Of a DNA stretch of 64,000 bases, positions 44,187 through 52,220 are shown one piece after another. A model generated the notes under the pieces. It was given only the letters and a program-made list of their open reading frames with translations, made no database searches and was not told the DNA's origin. The position numbers were made by a program, and so were the translations under genes. The number at the start of each line of letters is the position of its first letter. Position 1 is the first letter of the stretch. Source of the DNA: Actinomadura violacea (GTDB taxonomy: Bacteria > Actinomycetota > Actinomycetes > Streptosporangiales > Streptosporangiaceae); contig NZ_JAGEPF010000014.1 of the NCBI RefSeq assembly GCF_017573465.1, forward strand, positions 1-64,000. The letters run 5' to 3'.

Positions 44187-45411
44187 CGACGGGCAGGTCG
44201 CGCAGCCCGCGCAGCACCAGGTTGTCGCGGTAGACCAGGTCCCCGGCGGTGAGGGCCACATCGCGCTCGAAGAGCTTCTTCAGCGCGATCTGGCCCTCCA
44301 GCCGGGCCAGGGGCGCGCCCAGGCAGAAGTGGATGCCGTGTCCGAACGACAGGTGGCGCGGCGCGTCCCGCCCCTCGGCGTACCGCAGCAGGTCGAGGCG
44401 GTCGGGGTCGGCGAACACCGACGGATCCCGGTTCGCGGCGCCCGTCAGCAGCAGGACGAGCCGCCCCTCCTCGAGCGGCGTGCCGCCGAGCTCGACGTCC
44501 TCCAGCGCGGCCCGCAGCGTCAGCTGGACGGGCGGGTCGTAGCGGAGCAGTTCCTCCACGGCCGCCGCGACGTTCCCGGGACGCTCCCGGAACAGCGCGA
44601 GCTGCTCGGGATGGCGCAGCAGCGCCAGCGCGCCGTTCCCGATCAGGTTGACGGTCGTCTCGTGGCCCGCGACGAGCAGCAGCACGCACGTCGCGAGCAG
44701 CTCCTCCTCCGACAGGACGTCGCCGCCGTCCGAGACGCCCACCAGCGCGCTCAGCAGGTCGTCGCGGGGCTCGGCACGGCGCTGCGCGGCCAGCTCGCGG
44801 AAGTAGGCGGCGAACTCCGCCCGCGCCTCGTCCCGCAACGCGATCTCCGCGTCGGGCAGCAGGAAGTCGGGGTCCAGGCCGCGGGCGAGGGCGTCCGACC
44901 AGCCCTTGAACAGGTCGCGGTCGCGCGGCGGGACGCCCAGCATCTCGCTGATCACGATGACGGGCAGCGGGTAGGCGAGCGAGGCGATCAGGTCGACCTC
45001 GCCGGACAGGCCGTCCAGCAGATCGTCCACCAGCTCCTCGACGCGCGGCCGCAGCCGCTCGACGAGCCGCGGCGTGAACGCCTTGCTGACCAGCCTGCGC
45101 AGCCGCGTGTGGTCGGGCGGGTCCATCGTCAGGAACGAGCGGTTGCGCTGCGGCGCGTCCCGCCACAGGCCGCCGCCCTGGGGCCGGTGCCCGAACCGCG
45201 GGTCGCGCAGCGCCCCCTCGCACAGCTCGTACGACGTGCTGACCCACAGGCCCACCGTCGTCTGCTGGAGCCGTCCGCCCGCGGCCAGCGCCCGGTAGTG
45301 CGCGTAGGGGTCGGCGTGGAAGGCCGGGTCGGACGGGTCGAACCCGAGGATCGCCGCCGCCTCCCCGTCCTGCACGGCCTGTGCGCTGGTGTCCGCCATA
45401 GGCCAAGTCAT
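44173..45411 (-). CDS. Cytochrome P450
   Basis: 412 aa. I-helix AGHETTVN, K-helix EELLR, and heme loop FGHGIHFCLGAPLAR with Cys near 363. The N-terminal FDPSDPAFHADPYAHYRAL is typical of soluble actinobacterial P450s. The start is uncertain: ATG 45411 is used; ATG 45429 and ATG 45399 are in frame and none has a clear ribosome site. The frame stays open further upstream but only within the LacI gene. It lies 50 bp downstream of the LacI regulator and may be under its control. No ferredoxin gene is adjacent. Confidence 0.92.
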   Translation of the reverse strand: MTWPMADTSAQAVQDGEAAAILGFDPSDPAFHADPYAHYRALAAGGRLQQTTVGLWVSTSYELCEGALRDPRFGHRPQGGGLWRDAPQRNRSFLTMDPPDHTRLRRLVSKAFTPRLVERLRPRVEELVDDLLDGLSGEVDLIASLAYPLPVIVISEMLGVPPRDRDLFKGWSDALARGLDPDFLLPDAEIALRDEARAEFAAYFRELAAQRRAEPRDDLLSALVGVSDGGDVLSEEELLATCVLLLVAGHETTVNLIGNGALALLRHPEQLALFRERPGNVAAAVEELLRYDPPVQLTLRAALEDVELGGTPLEEGRLVLLLTGAANRDPSVFADPDRLDLLRYAEGRDAPRHLSFGHGIHFCLGAPLARLEGQIALKKLFERDVALTAGDLVYRDNLVLRGLRDLPVVIRA

Positions 45412-45461
45412 GCGGATCTGAGACACCATGTCAATAGCGTCCGCGGTGCGGACGGCGGAGA

Positions 45462-46484
45462 TCAGGCCGATTCGCGCACGACCAGCTCGGGAGTGAGGAC
45501 GACCTGGCGGTGCTGGTGCGACTTGCCCTCCCGGATCTCGGCCATGACCAGCTCCGCCGCCTCCCAGCCGAGCTCGCGCCGCGGCTGGCGGACCGTGGTC
45601 AGCGGCACCGCGGCGCTCGCGGCCAGCTCGATGTCGTCGTAGCCGACCACCGCCACGTCGGCCGGGACGTGCGCGCCCAGCCGCGTCAGCTCGTTGGTCA
45701 GCCCGATGGCCAGCAGGTCGTTCGCGCAGAACACCCCGTCCGGCCGCGGCGACATGTCCATGAGGCGCTGCGCCGCCAGCCGGCCCTCGGTCGGGCTCAG
45801 CGCGTCCTGCACGAGCACCGGCGGCTTGCCGAGGCCCGCCTCGACGAGCGTGCGGGCCGCGCCGTCGCGGCGCTCGACGCACGGCTGCGGTTCCGGCGAT
45901 CCGGTGACGAACACGATCCGCTCGCGGCCGAGGCCGAGCAGGTGCGCCGCCGCCAGCTCCCCGCCCGCCACGTGGTCGACGTGGACGGCGCACGCGTCGG
46001 TGACGTCCCGGTCCATCAGCACGACGCTCAGCCCCGCGGCGCGCAGCCGCCGGATGCCGGCCGGGCCCAGCCCGACCGGGACGATCAGGGCGCCCGCCGC
46101 GTGCTGGTCCTCCAGCAGCTCCAGCGAGCGGGCCTCCTTGGCGGCGGAATGGTCACTGGACAGCCAGAGGGCGTCGTGGCCCGCCGCGTTGAGCGCCTCC
46201 TCGGCGCCGCGCACGACGTCGGCCGCGTACGGGTTGGCGAGGTCCTCGACGACGACGCCGAACGCGCGGCGCGGCTCGTCGCCGAACTCGCCGGCGGTGC
46301 GGTCGGGGCCCGTCCGGAGCCGGCGGGCCGACTCGTTGCGGACGAATCCGAGCTCCTCGATCGCCGCGCGGACACGGTCACGGGTAGCTTCGGCCACGAG
46401 ATCTGGCCGGTTTAGGACATTCGAAACGGTCCCAACCGAGACCCCGGCACGCCTCGCGACCTCGCGAATACTGGTCTGTGGCAA
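45462..46484 (-). CDS. LacI-family transcriptional regulator
   Basis: 340 aa. N-terminal LacI helix-turn-helix with VARRAGVSVGTVSNVLNRPDLV and hinge (ESARRLRTG). A periplasmic-binding-protein-like sugar or ligand domain follows (about 75-335), with VEDLANPYAADVVRGAE and the FCANDLLAIGL segment. Start TTG 46484 has AGGAG 5 nt upstream and gives MPQTSIREVARRAG, as in the family. Usually these repress sugar genes. Here the only same-strand neighbour is a P450. Confidence 0.92.
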   Translation of the reverse strand: MPQTSIREVARRAGVSVGTVSNVLNRPDLVAEATRDRVRAAIEELGFVRNESARRLRTGPDRTAGEFGDEPRRAFGVVVEDLANPYAADVVRGAEEALNAAGHDALWLSSDHSAAKEARSLELLEDQHAAGALIVPVGLGPAGIRRLRAAGLSVVLMDRDVTDACAVHVDHVAGGELAAAHLLGLGRERIVFVTGSPEPQPCVERRDGAARTLVEAGLGKPPVLVQDALSPTEGRLAAQRLMDMSPRPDGVFCANDLLAIGLTNELTRLGAHVPADVAVVGYDDIELAASAAVPLTTVRQPRRELGWEAAELVMAEIREGKSHQHRQVVLTPELVVRESA

Positions 46485-46979
46485 GTCGCTCCTCGTCCGC
46501 CCCGGTGGTGTTTTCCCAGGTAGTTGGGCTTTCCCGTGTCAATCCCCGAAAACCCGGTCACGCATCGCGACCAGACGGGCACGGATAGCACTTAATCGGC
46601 GCTTGACGGGCCGGATCCGGCCGCCTAGCGTTCCGAGCCGAAGCGTAGCTTGAAACGATTCACGATCTTCGTCCGCGGCGAGATCCGGTGAGTCCAACGA
46701 GGAAGGACGGGTTCGGAACCGACGACCCAGACCCGGCCCTGACACGTGGCCAACGAGTGAATCGTCACCCGGAGTTCCCCCGCACGACCCAGCAATCGGC
46801 CCATCGGCCACCTCCGGCCAAGCTCGCGAGACGGAAAAGGAACCCAACCCGATGATCTAAGTCCGGAAGGCTCCGGACCCGGCAACCCAACGCATGCAGT
46901 TCGAAGGCCCAACCCGTGCCTGTGCAGCGGACGGCTGCATCCCCGCGGTCATCAAAAACCACGGACGAGGGAGGACGGA
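46485..46979. other. Region between LacI and the LuxR-type gene (495 bp)
   Basis: It holds the LacI promoter side and a strong sigma-70-like promoter (46603-46631) reading towards the LuxR-type gene. The transcript start is predicted near 46638, so a leader of about 340 nt precedes the GTG. CGATTCAC (46653-46660) can pair with GTGAATCG (about 46756-46763), and GTCCGGA/TCCGGAC (about 46861-46878) forms a perfect hairpin. No protein is evident. Confidence 0.5.
46603..46631 (+). promoter_or_regulatory. Near-consensus sigma-70 promoter
   Basis: TTGACG (46603-46608), a 17-bp spacer, TAGCGT (46626-46631). It is the best vegetative promoter I see in the window. It faces the 70-aa LuxR-type gene about 340 bp downstream. 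Confidence 0.7.
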
Positions 46980-47192
46980 GTGGAAACAGCCACACTCGAT
47001 TTCGGGCTGAGCGACGAGGAGATCAGGTTGCTCGCCCAGATCGCCAGCGGGGTCACCGCTGATGTGGCGGCACGCAAGCTGGAACTGAGCGCACGGACCT
47101 TGCGCCGCCGGTTGCGGAACATCTGCGACCGGCTGGAGGTCAACACCCCTATCGAGGCCGTGGTGTGGGCGGCCAGAAGGCAGCTCATCTAG
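46980..47192 (+). CDS. Stand-alone LuxR-type helix-turn-helix protein
   Basis: 70 aa and nothing but a LuxR C-terminal-like DNA-binding domain: LSDEEIRLLAQIASGVTADVAARKLELSARTLRRRLRNICDRLEVNTPIEAVVWAAR (core VAARKLELSARTLRRRL). It has no receiver or ligand domain, so it is probably controlled by its level alone. GTG 46980 has GGGAGG 5 nt upstream. It is transcribed from the strong promoter at 46603 through a long leader. Targets are unknown. Confidence 0.85.
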   Translation: METATLDFGLSDEEIRLLAQIASGVTADVAARKLELSARTLRRRLRNICDRLEVNTPIEAVVWAARRQLI

Positions 47193-47203
47193 CGCGACAG
47201 TAC

Positions 47204-47230
47204 GACGCCCGTCAGGGGACGGCGGGCGTC
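47204..47230 (+). terminator. Terminator after the LuxR-type gene
   Basis: GACGCCCG (47204-47211) pairs with CGGGCGTC (47223-47230); an inner CCGTC/GACGG pairing is a competing fold. It begins 12 bp behind the stop. Confidence 0.75.
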
Positions 47231-47392
47231 ACACCGGAAACCAGCCCACCGGAAGCAAGTCCAGCGATGCGAACTCGTCCGACCCCGCAGCGGCGGCGCC
47301 CCACCCCTGGCAGGTAGGTCCCTGCAAGGACCAAGGTAAGCGCCGCCGCGGACGTAGTTCACTTCGCGTACGCCCGCGCGGCATGGATCCGC

Positions 47393-48370
47393 CTAGGCGA
47401 CCCGGACGACGCCCGCGATGGGCCGGCCGGCCAGCGATGCGATGCGCACGACGTCGCCGGTGTGGGGGGCGTGGATCATCTTGCCGCCGCCTACGTACAT
47501 CCCCATGTGGTGCAGGTCGGAGTAGAAGAAGATCAGGTCGCCGGGCTGCATCTGGCTCTCCGACACGTGGGTCCCGGCGTTCCACTGGCTGCCGGTGTAG
47601 TGCGGCAGATTGATGCCGACCTGCCTGTAGGCCCACATCGTCAGCCCCGAGCAGTCGAACGTCGTCGGGCCCGCCGCGCCCCACACGTAGGGACTGCCGA
47701 GCTTGCTCATCGCGTACCGCAGCGCCTGCGCGGCCTTGCCGTCGCCGACGACCGGCAGCTTCGCCAGCAGCTTCGGGTCCTTCTTGACGGCCTTGCCGCG
47801 GACCTTCTCGTACGCGGACGTGACCTTCTTCTTCTGCGCGGTGAGCTGAGCCCTCAGCTGCGTGACCTGCTGGGCGCGGTCCTCGGCGGACTTGCGCGCG
47901 CGCTGGGCGGCCTGCATCGCCTGCATGAGGCCGAGGACCTGGGTGCTGTCCTGGGTGGCGAAGTAGTTGAGCGTGGCGGCCCGGTCGAGGATGACCTGCG
48001 GGTCCTGGGCGGAGATGAACGAGACCGTCGGGTCGGTGCCGCCCTGCATGTAGCTCGTGGCGGCCAGGCGGCCGACCTTCTCGCGCAGGCCCTCCAGGGA
48101 CTTCTGCTGGCGCTCGGCGTTGCTCTTGGCGACCTTGGCCGCCCGCTGCGACTGCTCCAGCTTCACCTTCAGGCCGTTGTACTGCTCGGTGAGCTTCTCC
48201 AGCTGGTCCGCCAGCTTGAACGCCTGGTCCTTCAGCTCCTTGGCCGACGGGTCCGGGTCGGCGTGCGCCACCGGGAGCGAATGCGGGACCACCACGTTGG
48301 GCGTGATGGAAAGGGCGACGAGAGCGCCGGCGAGCGTGAGCGCCCGGACGCGGAAACGAGCCGTCCGCAC
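47393..48370 (-). CDS. RipA-like secreted NlpC/P60 endopeptidase under a c-di-AMP riboswitch
   Basis: 325 aa. A signal peptide ends near VAHA (about 36). Residues about 42-215 form a long coiled coil (LTEQYNGLKVKLEQSQRAAK, core QYNGLKVKLEQS), as in RipA and related wall hydrolases. The C-terminal NlpC/P60 domain has the catalytic Cys in FDCSGLTMWAYR and His in HHMGMYVGGGK. It cleaves the stem peptides of peptidoglycan at growth and septation. GTG 48370 (GGAG 5 nt upstream) is preferred to TTG 48373. The leader is a c-di-AMP riboswitch, so expression should fall when c-di-AMP is high. Confidence 0.95.
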   Translation of the reverse strand: MRTARFRVRALTLAGALVALSITPNVVVPHSLPVAHADPDPSAKELKDQAFKLADQLEKLTEQYNGLKVKLEQSQRAAKVAKSNAERQQKSLEGLREKVGRLAATSYMQGGTDPTVSFISAQDPQVILDRAATLNYFATQDSTQVLGLMQAMQAAQRARKSAEDRAQQVTQLRAQLTAQKKKVTSAYEKVRGKAVKKDPKLLAKLPVVGDGKAAQALRYAMSKLGSPYVWGAAGPTTFDCSGLTMWAYRQVGINLPHYTGSQWNAGTHVSESQMQPGDLIFFYSDLHHMGMYVGGGKMIHAPHTGDVVRIASLAGRPIAGVVRVA

Positions 48371-48387
48371 CAAATCTCCTCTCCTCG

Positions 48388-48535
48388 TCCGCCTACCGGG
48401 TTAGCTGACGGGTTCGGGCCGGAGCAGCCCGTCCGCGGCCGCGCGGATTCTCCGTGCGGCTGTGGATTCACCCCAGACGGCATCGGCTCAGGGCGATTCC
48501 CCCGAACGCTCCGAAAGTGGGTCCCCGGCTCCGCG
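48388..48535 (-). promoter_or_regulatory. ydaO/yuaA-type c-di-AMP riboswitch
   Basis: On the minus strand the leader carries the highly conserved ydaO core: GGGGGAATCG (complement of 48494-48503), then GGGGTGAATC (complement of 48465-48474), and near the 3' end CCCGTCAGCTAACCCGG (complement of 48396-48412) followed by TAGGCG. These strings are diagnostic for the class. It lies 20-160 nt upstream of an NlpC/P60 gene, its usual position in actinobacteria. The 5' border is approximate. The class normally turns expression off when c-di-AMP binds. Confidence 0.9.
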
Positions 48536-48788
48536 GGGCGCCGGATGCGGCCCGTGGACTCGGCGGTCCGGCCTCCGCTTCGCGGAAGGCCGATGTCAGC
48601 GGGACACTAACGGAAGCGCCATTGGATGCCAACCAGAACATGCGAATTCGCAGGTCGTGGCGGAAGGTACGGGGTGAACCGCCGGTTGTGGGACCGCCGT
48701 CGCGGCGGCCCGCCGGCCGGCCCGGACGGGGGCGGGACCGCAGGCGGTGGCCGGGGACGCGCGGCGCGTTCGGTAACCTCGCCTGTTT
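48536..48788. other. Divergent promoter region, riboswitch and acetyltransferase
   Basis: The riboswitch transcript must start here (minus strand), and the acetyltransferase starts on the plus strand with TAACCT (48775-48780) 8 nt before its GTG. No gene is seen; the plus-strand open frame from about 48626 runs through the acetyltransferase in the wrong frame. Confidence 0.5.
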
Positions 48789-49319
48789 GTGGAAGTCGTG
48801 ATCAGGCGTGCCCGTACCGCCGACGTTCAGGGGATCCGCAGGCTGGTCGATCTGTACGCCGGGTCGGGGCGACGCCTGCTCAAGAAGTCGACGGTGAAGC
48901 TCTACGAGGACGTCCAGGAGTTCTGGGTCGCCGAGGACGTCCAGGGCGCGGCGCCGGGCGAAGCCGGGCCCATCGTGGCGTGCGGCGCTCTGCACGTGAT
49001 GTGGGAGGACCTGGCGGAGGTCCGCTCGGTCGCCGTCGACAAGGGGTACGGCGGGCGCGGGATAGGGCACCGCATCGTCGCCCGGCTCCTGGAGACCGCC
49101 CGGGAACTCGGCGTGCGGCGGGTTTTCTGCCTTACTTTCGAAGTGGAGTTCTTCGCACGCCACGGCTTCCAGCAGATCCTCGGTACACCGGTGGCGCCAG
49201 AGGTGTACGAGGAACTCCTCCGCTCCTACGACGACGGCGTGGCAGAGTTCTTGGACCTCGACAGGGTCAAGCCCAATACGTTGGGCAACACACGGATGTT
49301 GCTTCGCCTGGAGGACTGA
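48789..49319 (+). CDS. Amino-acid N-acetyltransferase (short ArgA-like GNAT)
   Basis: 176 aa. A GNAT fold of the short actinobacterial N-acetylglutamate synthase type, similar to mycobacterial Rv2747. The acetyl-CoA loop is VDKGYGGRGIGHRIV; FFARHGFQQI and the VIRRARTADVQGI start are typical. It would start arginine synthesis by acetylating glutamate. A TAACCT -10-like box lies 8 nt before GTG 48789, so the message is probably leaderless. The two RDD genes, lsr2 and clpC follow on the same strand. Confidence 0.88.
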   Translation: MEVVIRRARTADVQGIRRLVDLYAGSGRRLLKKSTVKLYEDVQEFWVAEDVQGAAPGEAGPIVACGALHVMWEDLAEVRSVAVDKGYGGRGIGHRIVARLLETARELGVRRVFCLTFEVEFFARHGFQQILGTPVAPEVYEELLRSYDDGVAEFLDLDRVKPNTLGNTRMLLRLED

Positions 49320-49324
49320 CCCAC

Positions 49325-50182
49325 ATGAGCGATTCCCCCAACCGCGGGCGGCCCTACCAGCCGTCCCAGGGGCAGGGTTCGTACGGCCCGCCGCCCCCCT
49401 ACCAGGGTCCCGCGCAATGGCAGCAGCCCGAGCGGCAAGGGCAGGCTCAGCCGCCCGCGCAGCAGTGGCAGCAGCAGCCACAACAACCGCAACAGCAATG
49501 GCAGCAAGAGCAGCAGCCGCAACAGCAGTGGCAGGAGCCTCAGCAGGACCAATGGGGGCAGCCCTCGTACGAGTCCTATGAGCCGGCCTACGACCAGTAC
49601 GGCAGTTCCTCGGGCGGCGGCGACATGCAGCTGGCGCCCATCATGCGGCGCGCGGGTGCACGCGTCATCGACAACGTGCTCGTCGCTGCCTTCGGCTTCG
49701 CGCTCGTGCTTCCCATCACCGTCGGTGCGTTCGGCCTAGGGAAGCCCGGTAGCAAGACGCAGGACGACGGCGGTATCTGGAACTGGCCGATCATCTTCAC
49801 GCTGTTCGCCGTCCTGTCGGTACTGCCGTTCATCTACGAGGCCGTACAGCTGTCCATGTGGGGCCGGACGTTCGGCAAGCGGTTCATGGGCCTCGGCGTG
49901 GTCCAGGCCCGTCCGATGGGGAACCAGTTGACGACGACTCAGGCCGTGTGGCGGGCCGCCATCACCCACGTGGGCTACCAGCTGGGCGTGTTCTTCTTCC
50001 TCGTCCTCGCGGTGATGGTGTGGCAGTACTTCGCCTACGGGATGCTGCTCGTGTGGGCGGGCGCGCTCATGGCGTACCTGTGGGCCATCTGGGACCAGCC
50101 CCTGCACCAGGCCCTGCACGACCGCTTCGCCGACACCCTCGTCATCGACGAGCGGGCCGGATACGGCGAGTACGCGGAGTAG
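49325..50182 (+). CDS. RDD family membrane protein with Gln-rich tail
   Basis: 285 aa. The first about 100 residues are Gln/Pro/Tyr-rich (PQQPQQQWQQEQQPQQQW) and disordered. The RDD domain follows (about 100-270): RRAGARVIDNVLVAAF (with Arg/Asp pair), three to four helices, GRTFGKRFMGL and HDRFADTLVI. RDD proteins are poorly understood; some act in Na+/H+ exchange or stress. Its start is 6 bp behind the acetyltransferase stop. Confidence 0.9.
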   Translation: MSDSPNRGRPYQPSQGQGSYGPPPPYQGPAQWQQPERQGQAQPPAQQWQQQPQQPQQQWQQEQQPQQQWQEPQQDQWGQPSYESYEPAYDQYGSSSGGGDMQLAPIMRRAGARVIDNVLVAAFGFALVLPITVGAFGLGKPGSKTQDDGGIWNWPIIFTLFAVLSVLPFIYEAVQLSMWGRTFGKRFMGLGVVQARPMGNQLTTTQAVWRAAITHVGYQLGVFFFLVLAVMVWQYFAYGMLLVWAGALMAYLWAIWDQPLHQALHDRFADTLVIDERAGYGEYAE

Positions 50183-50189
50183 GGCCGCG

Positions 50190-50867
50190 ATGGCGACTCC
50201 GCGAACACCCGCGCAGGGGTCGGACGAGCCGTCCGGGACTGGCGACGTCCTCCCGGACGGCGAGCTTACGGAAGGCGAGCTTCCAGAAGGCGAGCCTCCG
50301 GTTGGTGAGCTTCCGGAAAGTGAGCTTCCAAACGGCGAGCCTCCGGGCGGCGAGTCGGTGCTCGCCGATCCCGGGCAGCGCCTGCTGGCGCGGATCGTCG
50401 ACACCCTCGTCGTCGGCCTGCCCGTCATCATCGTGGTGAAGGAATTCGTGTCCGGGCACGATCTGGACGTCGTCGCACCGCCCGCTCTAGCGGGCTGCAT
50501 GTTCCTCTACGAGGCCGTGCAGCTCGCCCTCTGGGGGCAGACTCTCGGCAAGCGGTTCGCGGGGATCCAGGTCGTCCCGGACCTCTCCGGCCCTGAGGGC
50601 GCCGCCACGGACGAGGAAGGGGCGGACGCCGCCGAAACCTCCGCCGGCGCCCCGCAGGGCGGATACGGGCGTCCGAGCGTCCCGCGGGCCGTCCTGCGGG
50701 CCGCGGTGTACTCCGTGCCGATCGCGCTGCGGCCCGTCCACATTCTCGGTCTTCTGGCGAGCCTGTTCTGGGTGGCGAACGCCGGGTTCATATACGAGGG
50801 GCCGCAGCGCCGGGCCGTCCATGACAGGCTCGCCGGCACCCTGGTCGTAAAACGCCGCACGCCTTGA
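50190..50867 (+). CDS. RDD family membrane protein with repeat-rich N-terminus
   Basis: 225 aa. Residues about 23-55 are seven tandem five-residue Gly-Glu-Leu/Pro-Pro-Glu-like units, encoded by a 15-bp repeat. The RDD domain starts near DPGQRLLARIVDTLVVGLP and has LGKRFAGIQVV and HDRLAGTLVVKRR at the end. A Ser/Ala insert (GAATDEEGADAAETSAGAPQGG) breaks the domain after the second helix. It starts 8 bp behind the first RDD gene and is probably cotranscribed. Confidence 0.88.
   Translation: MATPRTPAQGSDEPSGTGDVLPDGELTEGELPEGEPPVGELPESELPNGEPPGGESVLADPGQRLLARIVDTLVVGLPVIIVVKEFVSGHDLDVVAPPALAGCMFLYEAVQLALWGQTLGKRFAGIQVVPDLSGPEGAATDEEGADAAETSAGAPQGGYGRPSVPRAVLRAAVYSVPIALRPVHILGLLASLFWVANAGFIYEGPQRRAVHDRLAGTLVVKRRTP
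50259..50354 (+). repeat. 15-bp coding tandem repeat in the second RDD gene
   Basis: About six copies of a GGCGAGCTTCCGGAA-like unit, with substitutions mostly at the third codon positions. It encodes Gly-Glu-Leu-Pro-Glu variants. Being a multiple of three, it can change length without frameshift. Confidence 0.85.
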
Positions 50868-50880
50868 TTCATCGGCGTTT
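50850..50880 (+). terminator. Possible terminator overlapping the RDD stop
   Basis: AAACGCCG (50850-50857) pairs with CGGCGTTT (50873-50880), loop 15 nt containing the stop codon, followed by GC. The stem straddles the stop. Confidence 0.45.
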
Positions 50881-51829
50881 GCGGGACTCTCGGAGTTGGT
50901 GGGGCAGCGCCCCGGGCGTGCCCGGCGACGGCCCGCACTGATCGCGTTCAGCGCCCGCGCACGGGACCGTGCGGCTTTGCCGGGCGCCTGGGGCGGGGGA
51001 CTTTGGCGGAGATCCTCGCGCTGTTTCGGACACCGGAGTTCCGCGGGCCAATGCCAGCTCGTTCCGGGCAGGTTCAGGTTACGGGCCGGATTCCCGGAGG
51101 ATGTGTCTCGTGCCGGAAGGTCCCTCCGGTTTGGGATCTACTTCCCGGTGTGCCGGGAGACGGCCTTCATTGGGCTTGCGCACTTACTCCGGATGGGACG
51201 CCGTCTCGCGCGGACCGGGGCACCCAGGCAGATTGTCCCGCTTATCCCCAGATTTCGGGATGGACTGGTACTGGCCGCGTTACGCTCCGCCATCCCGCAT
51301 CCAGTTCCCGCGCGCCGGACGGCAACAGATTTCGTCCCGGCTTCGCTTCCCGTAATCCCTCCACATCCGCCGGTAGCGGCGCTGCGGGCCCGGTGGGACG
51401 GGGTGCGCGCCGGTCTCCGGGGTATTCCAGGAGCCTGCCCTGGTTAGTGCCGTTACGGCAGGGTTAAACGTCGGCAAGCGGTGCAGGTGTGCCCACCCTG
51501 TTAAGGTCCCGGTGGACACTTTTCCGGCCGCGGTCCCCTCGGCGGAATGCCGGACCGCCCCGATACCTGGTCCAATGCGCCTTCAGCGGCCCAGGTCAGC
51601 GGCGTGCGCCGTGACGCCGGTCACCCCGAAATCCGCTGCCGGGGCCGTCCGAGGGAATTGAACGGCACCTCCAACAGCGCGCCCGGCGACGTGCTCCGCA
51701 CGCCGGTGGTCGCGCCGTTACCGGGAGCGGACGGATGTTCATCCGCGACTTGAATTGTCATCCGCAGACTTCCCGGTATATCTTTGTCAACCGAATGCAT
51801 AGTTTGCTCCAGCTGAAAGGTCTGTCCCC
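50868..51829. other. Long non-coding region upstream of lsr2 (962 bp)
   Basis: It has lower GC and no codon-bias pattern in any frame. The plus-strand frames of 60-180 codons look random. Many TTCCCGG/TTCCGG/CCGGAA words are scattered through it. TGCCGT-T-ACGGCA at 51448-51460 is a small hairpin. The lsr2 promoter lies at its end (51755-51782). It could be a long regulatory region, a decayed gene, or hold an unrecognised RNA. Confidence 0.5.
51755..51782 (+). promoter_or_regulatory. lsr2 promoter candidate
   Basis: TTGTCA (51755-51760), a 16-bp spacer, TATATC (51777-51782), in the most AT-rich stretch of the area. The predicted start is near 51789, about 41 nt before the lsr2 ATG. AAAGG at 51816-51820 is the likely ribosome site. 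AT-rich DNA is also the kind Lsr2 prefers, so autoregulation is possible. Confidence 0.6.
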
Positions 51830-52153
51830 ATGGCACAGAAGGTTCAGGTGCTTCTCGTCGACGACCTCGACGGTGGCGAGGCGGACGAGACCGTAGCGTT
51901 CTCGATCGACGGCGCCTCCTACGAGATCGACCTGAGTGGCGCCAACGCTAAGAAGCTGCGGGATTCTCTGCTGCCGTTCGTGGAGAAGTCGCGCAAGGCC
52001 GGCACGGTCGGCAAGCGGCGCCGGCCGCGCGGTGCGTCCAGCCGCGAGCGCAGCGCCGAGATCCGTGCCTGGGCCAAGAACAATGGCATCAAGGTCAATG
52101 AGCGCGGCAGGATCCCGGCCACCGTGATCGAGCAGTACGAGGCGGCGAACTGA
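51830..52153 (+). CDS. lsr2: Lsr2, nucleoid-associated AT-rich-DNA-binding protein
   Basis: 107 aa. The N-terminal dimer domain (about 1-60) begins AQKVQVLLVDDLDGGEA, and the C-terminal DNA-binding domain carries the AT-hook-like RGR at 92-94 (NERGRIP). Lsr2 bridges and silences AT-rich and foreign DNA, and in Streptomyces restrains secondary-metabolite clusters. The Ser/Arg linker (about 60-75) is normal. It sits between RDD genes and clpC, its usual place in actinobacteria, with its own promoter and terminator. Confidence 0.97.
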   Translation: MAQKVQVLLVDDLDGGEADETVAFSIDGASYEIDLSGANAKKLRDSLLPFVEKSRKAGTVGKRRRPRGASSRERSAEIRAWAKNNGIKVNERGRIPATVIEQYEAAN

Positions 52154-52173
52154 TCCGCCAGCCCCGCCCCGGC

Positions 52174-52200
52174 GGCCCGTCTCCCTCCATGAGACGGGCC
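52174..52200 (+). terminator. lsr2 terminator
   Basis: GGCCCGTCTC (52174-52183), loop CCTCCAT, GAGACGGGCC (52191-52200). A perfect 10-bp stem. Confidence 0.85.
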
Positions 52201-52220
52201 GTTCGCTTGTGGCGTAGCGG
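52201..52220 (+). promoter_or_regulatory. ClgR-like box 1 upstream of clpC
   Basis: GTTCGCTTGTGGCGTAGCGG. The core CGC-N5-GCG-TAG fits the ClgR consensus WNNWCGCYNANRGCGWWS at most positions (as I recall it); the central A is G here. ClgR activates clp genes in actinobacteria. Confidence 0.55.

Noticed and set aside
44173..45993. 606-codon version of the second P450
   Set aside because: The extra N-terminal part lies within the LacI gene and is not P450-like.
46638..46979. tRNA, tmRNA or 6S-like RNA in the leader
   Set aside because: No cloverleaf, CCA end or known conserved RNA motif can be made out; kept only as an unassigned leader.
50896..51447. 183-codon frame in the lsr2 upstream region
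   Set aside because: No recognisable domain, no ribosome site, and Arg/Pro-rich composition as in chance frames.
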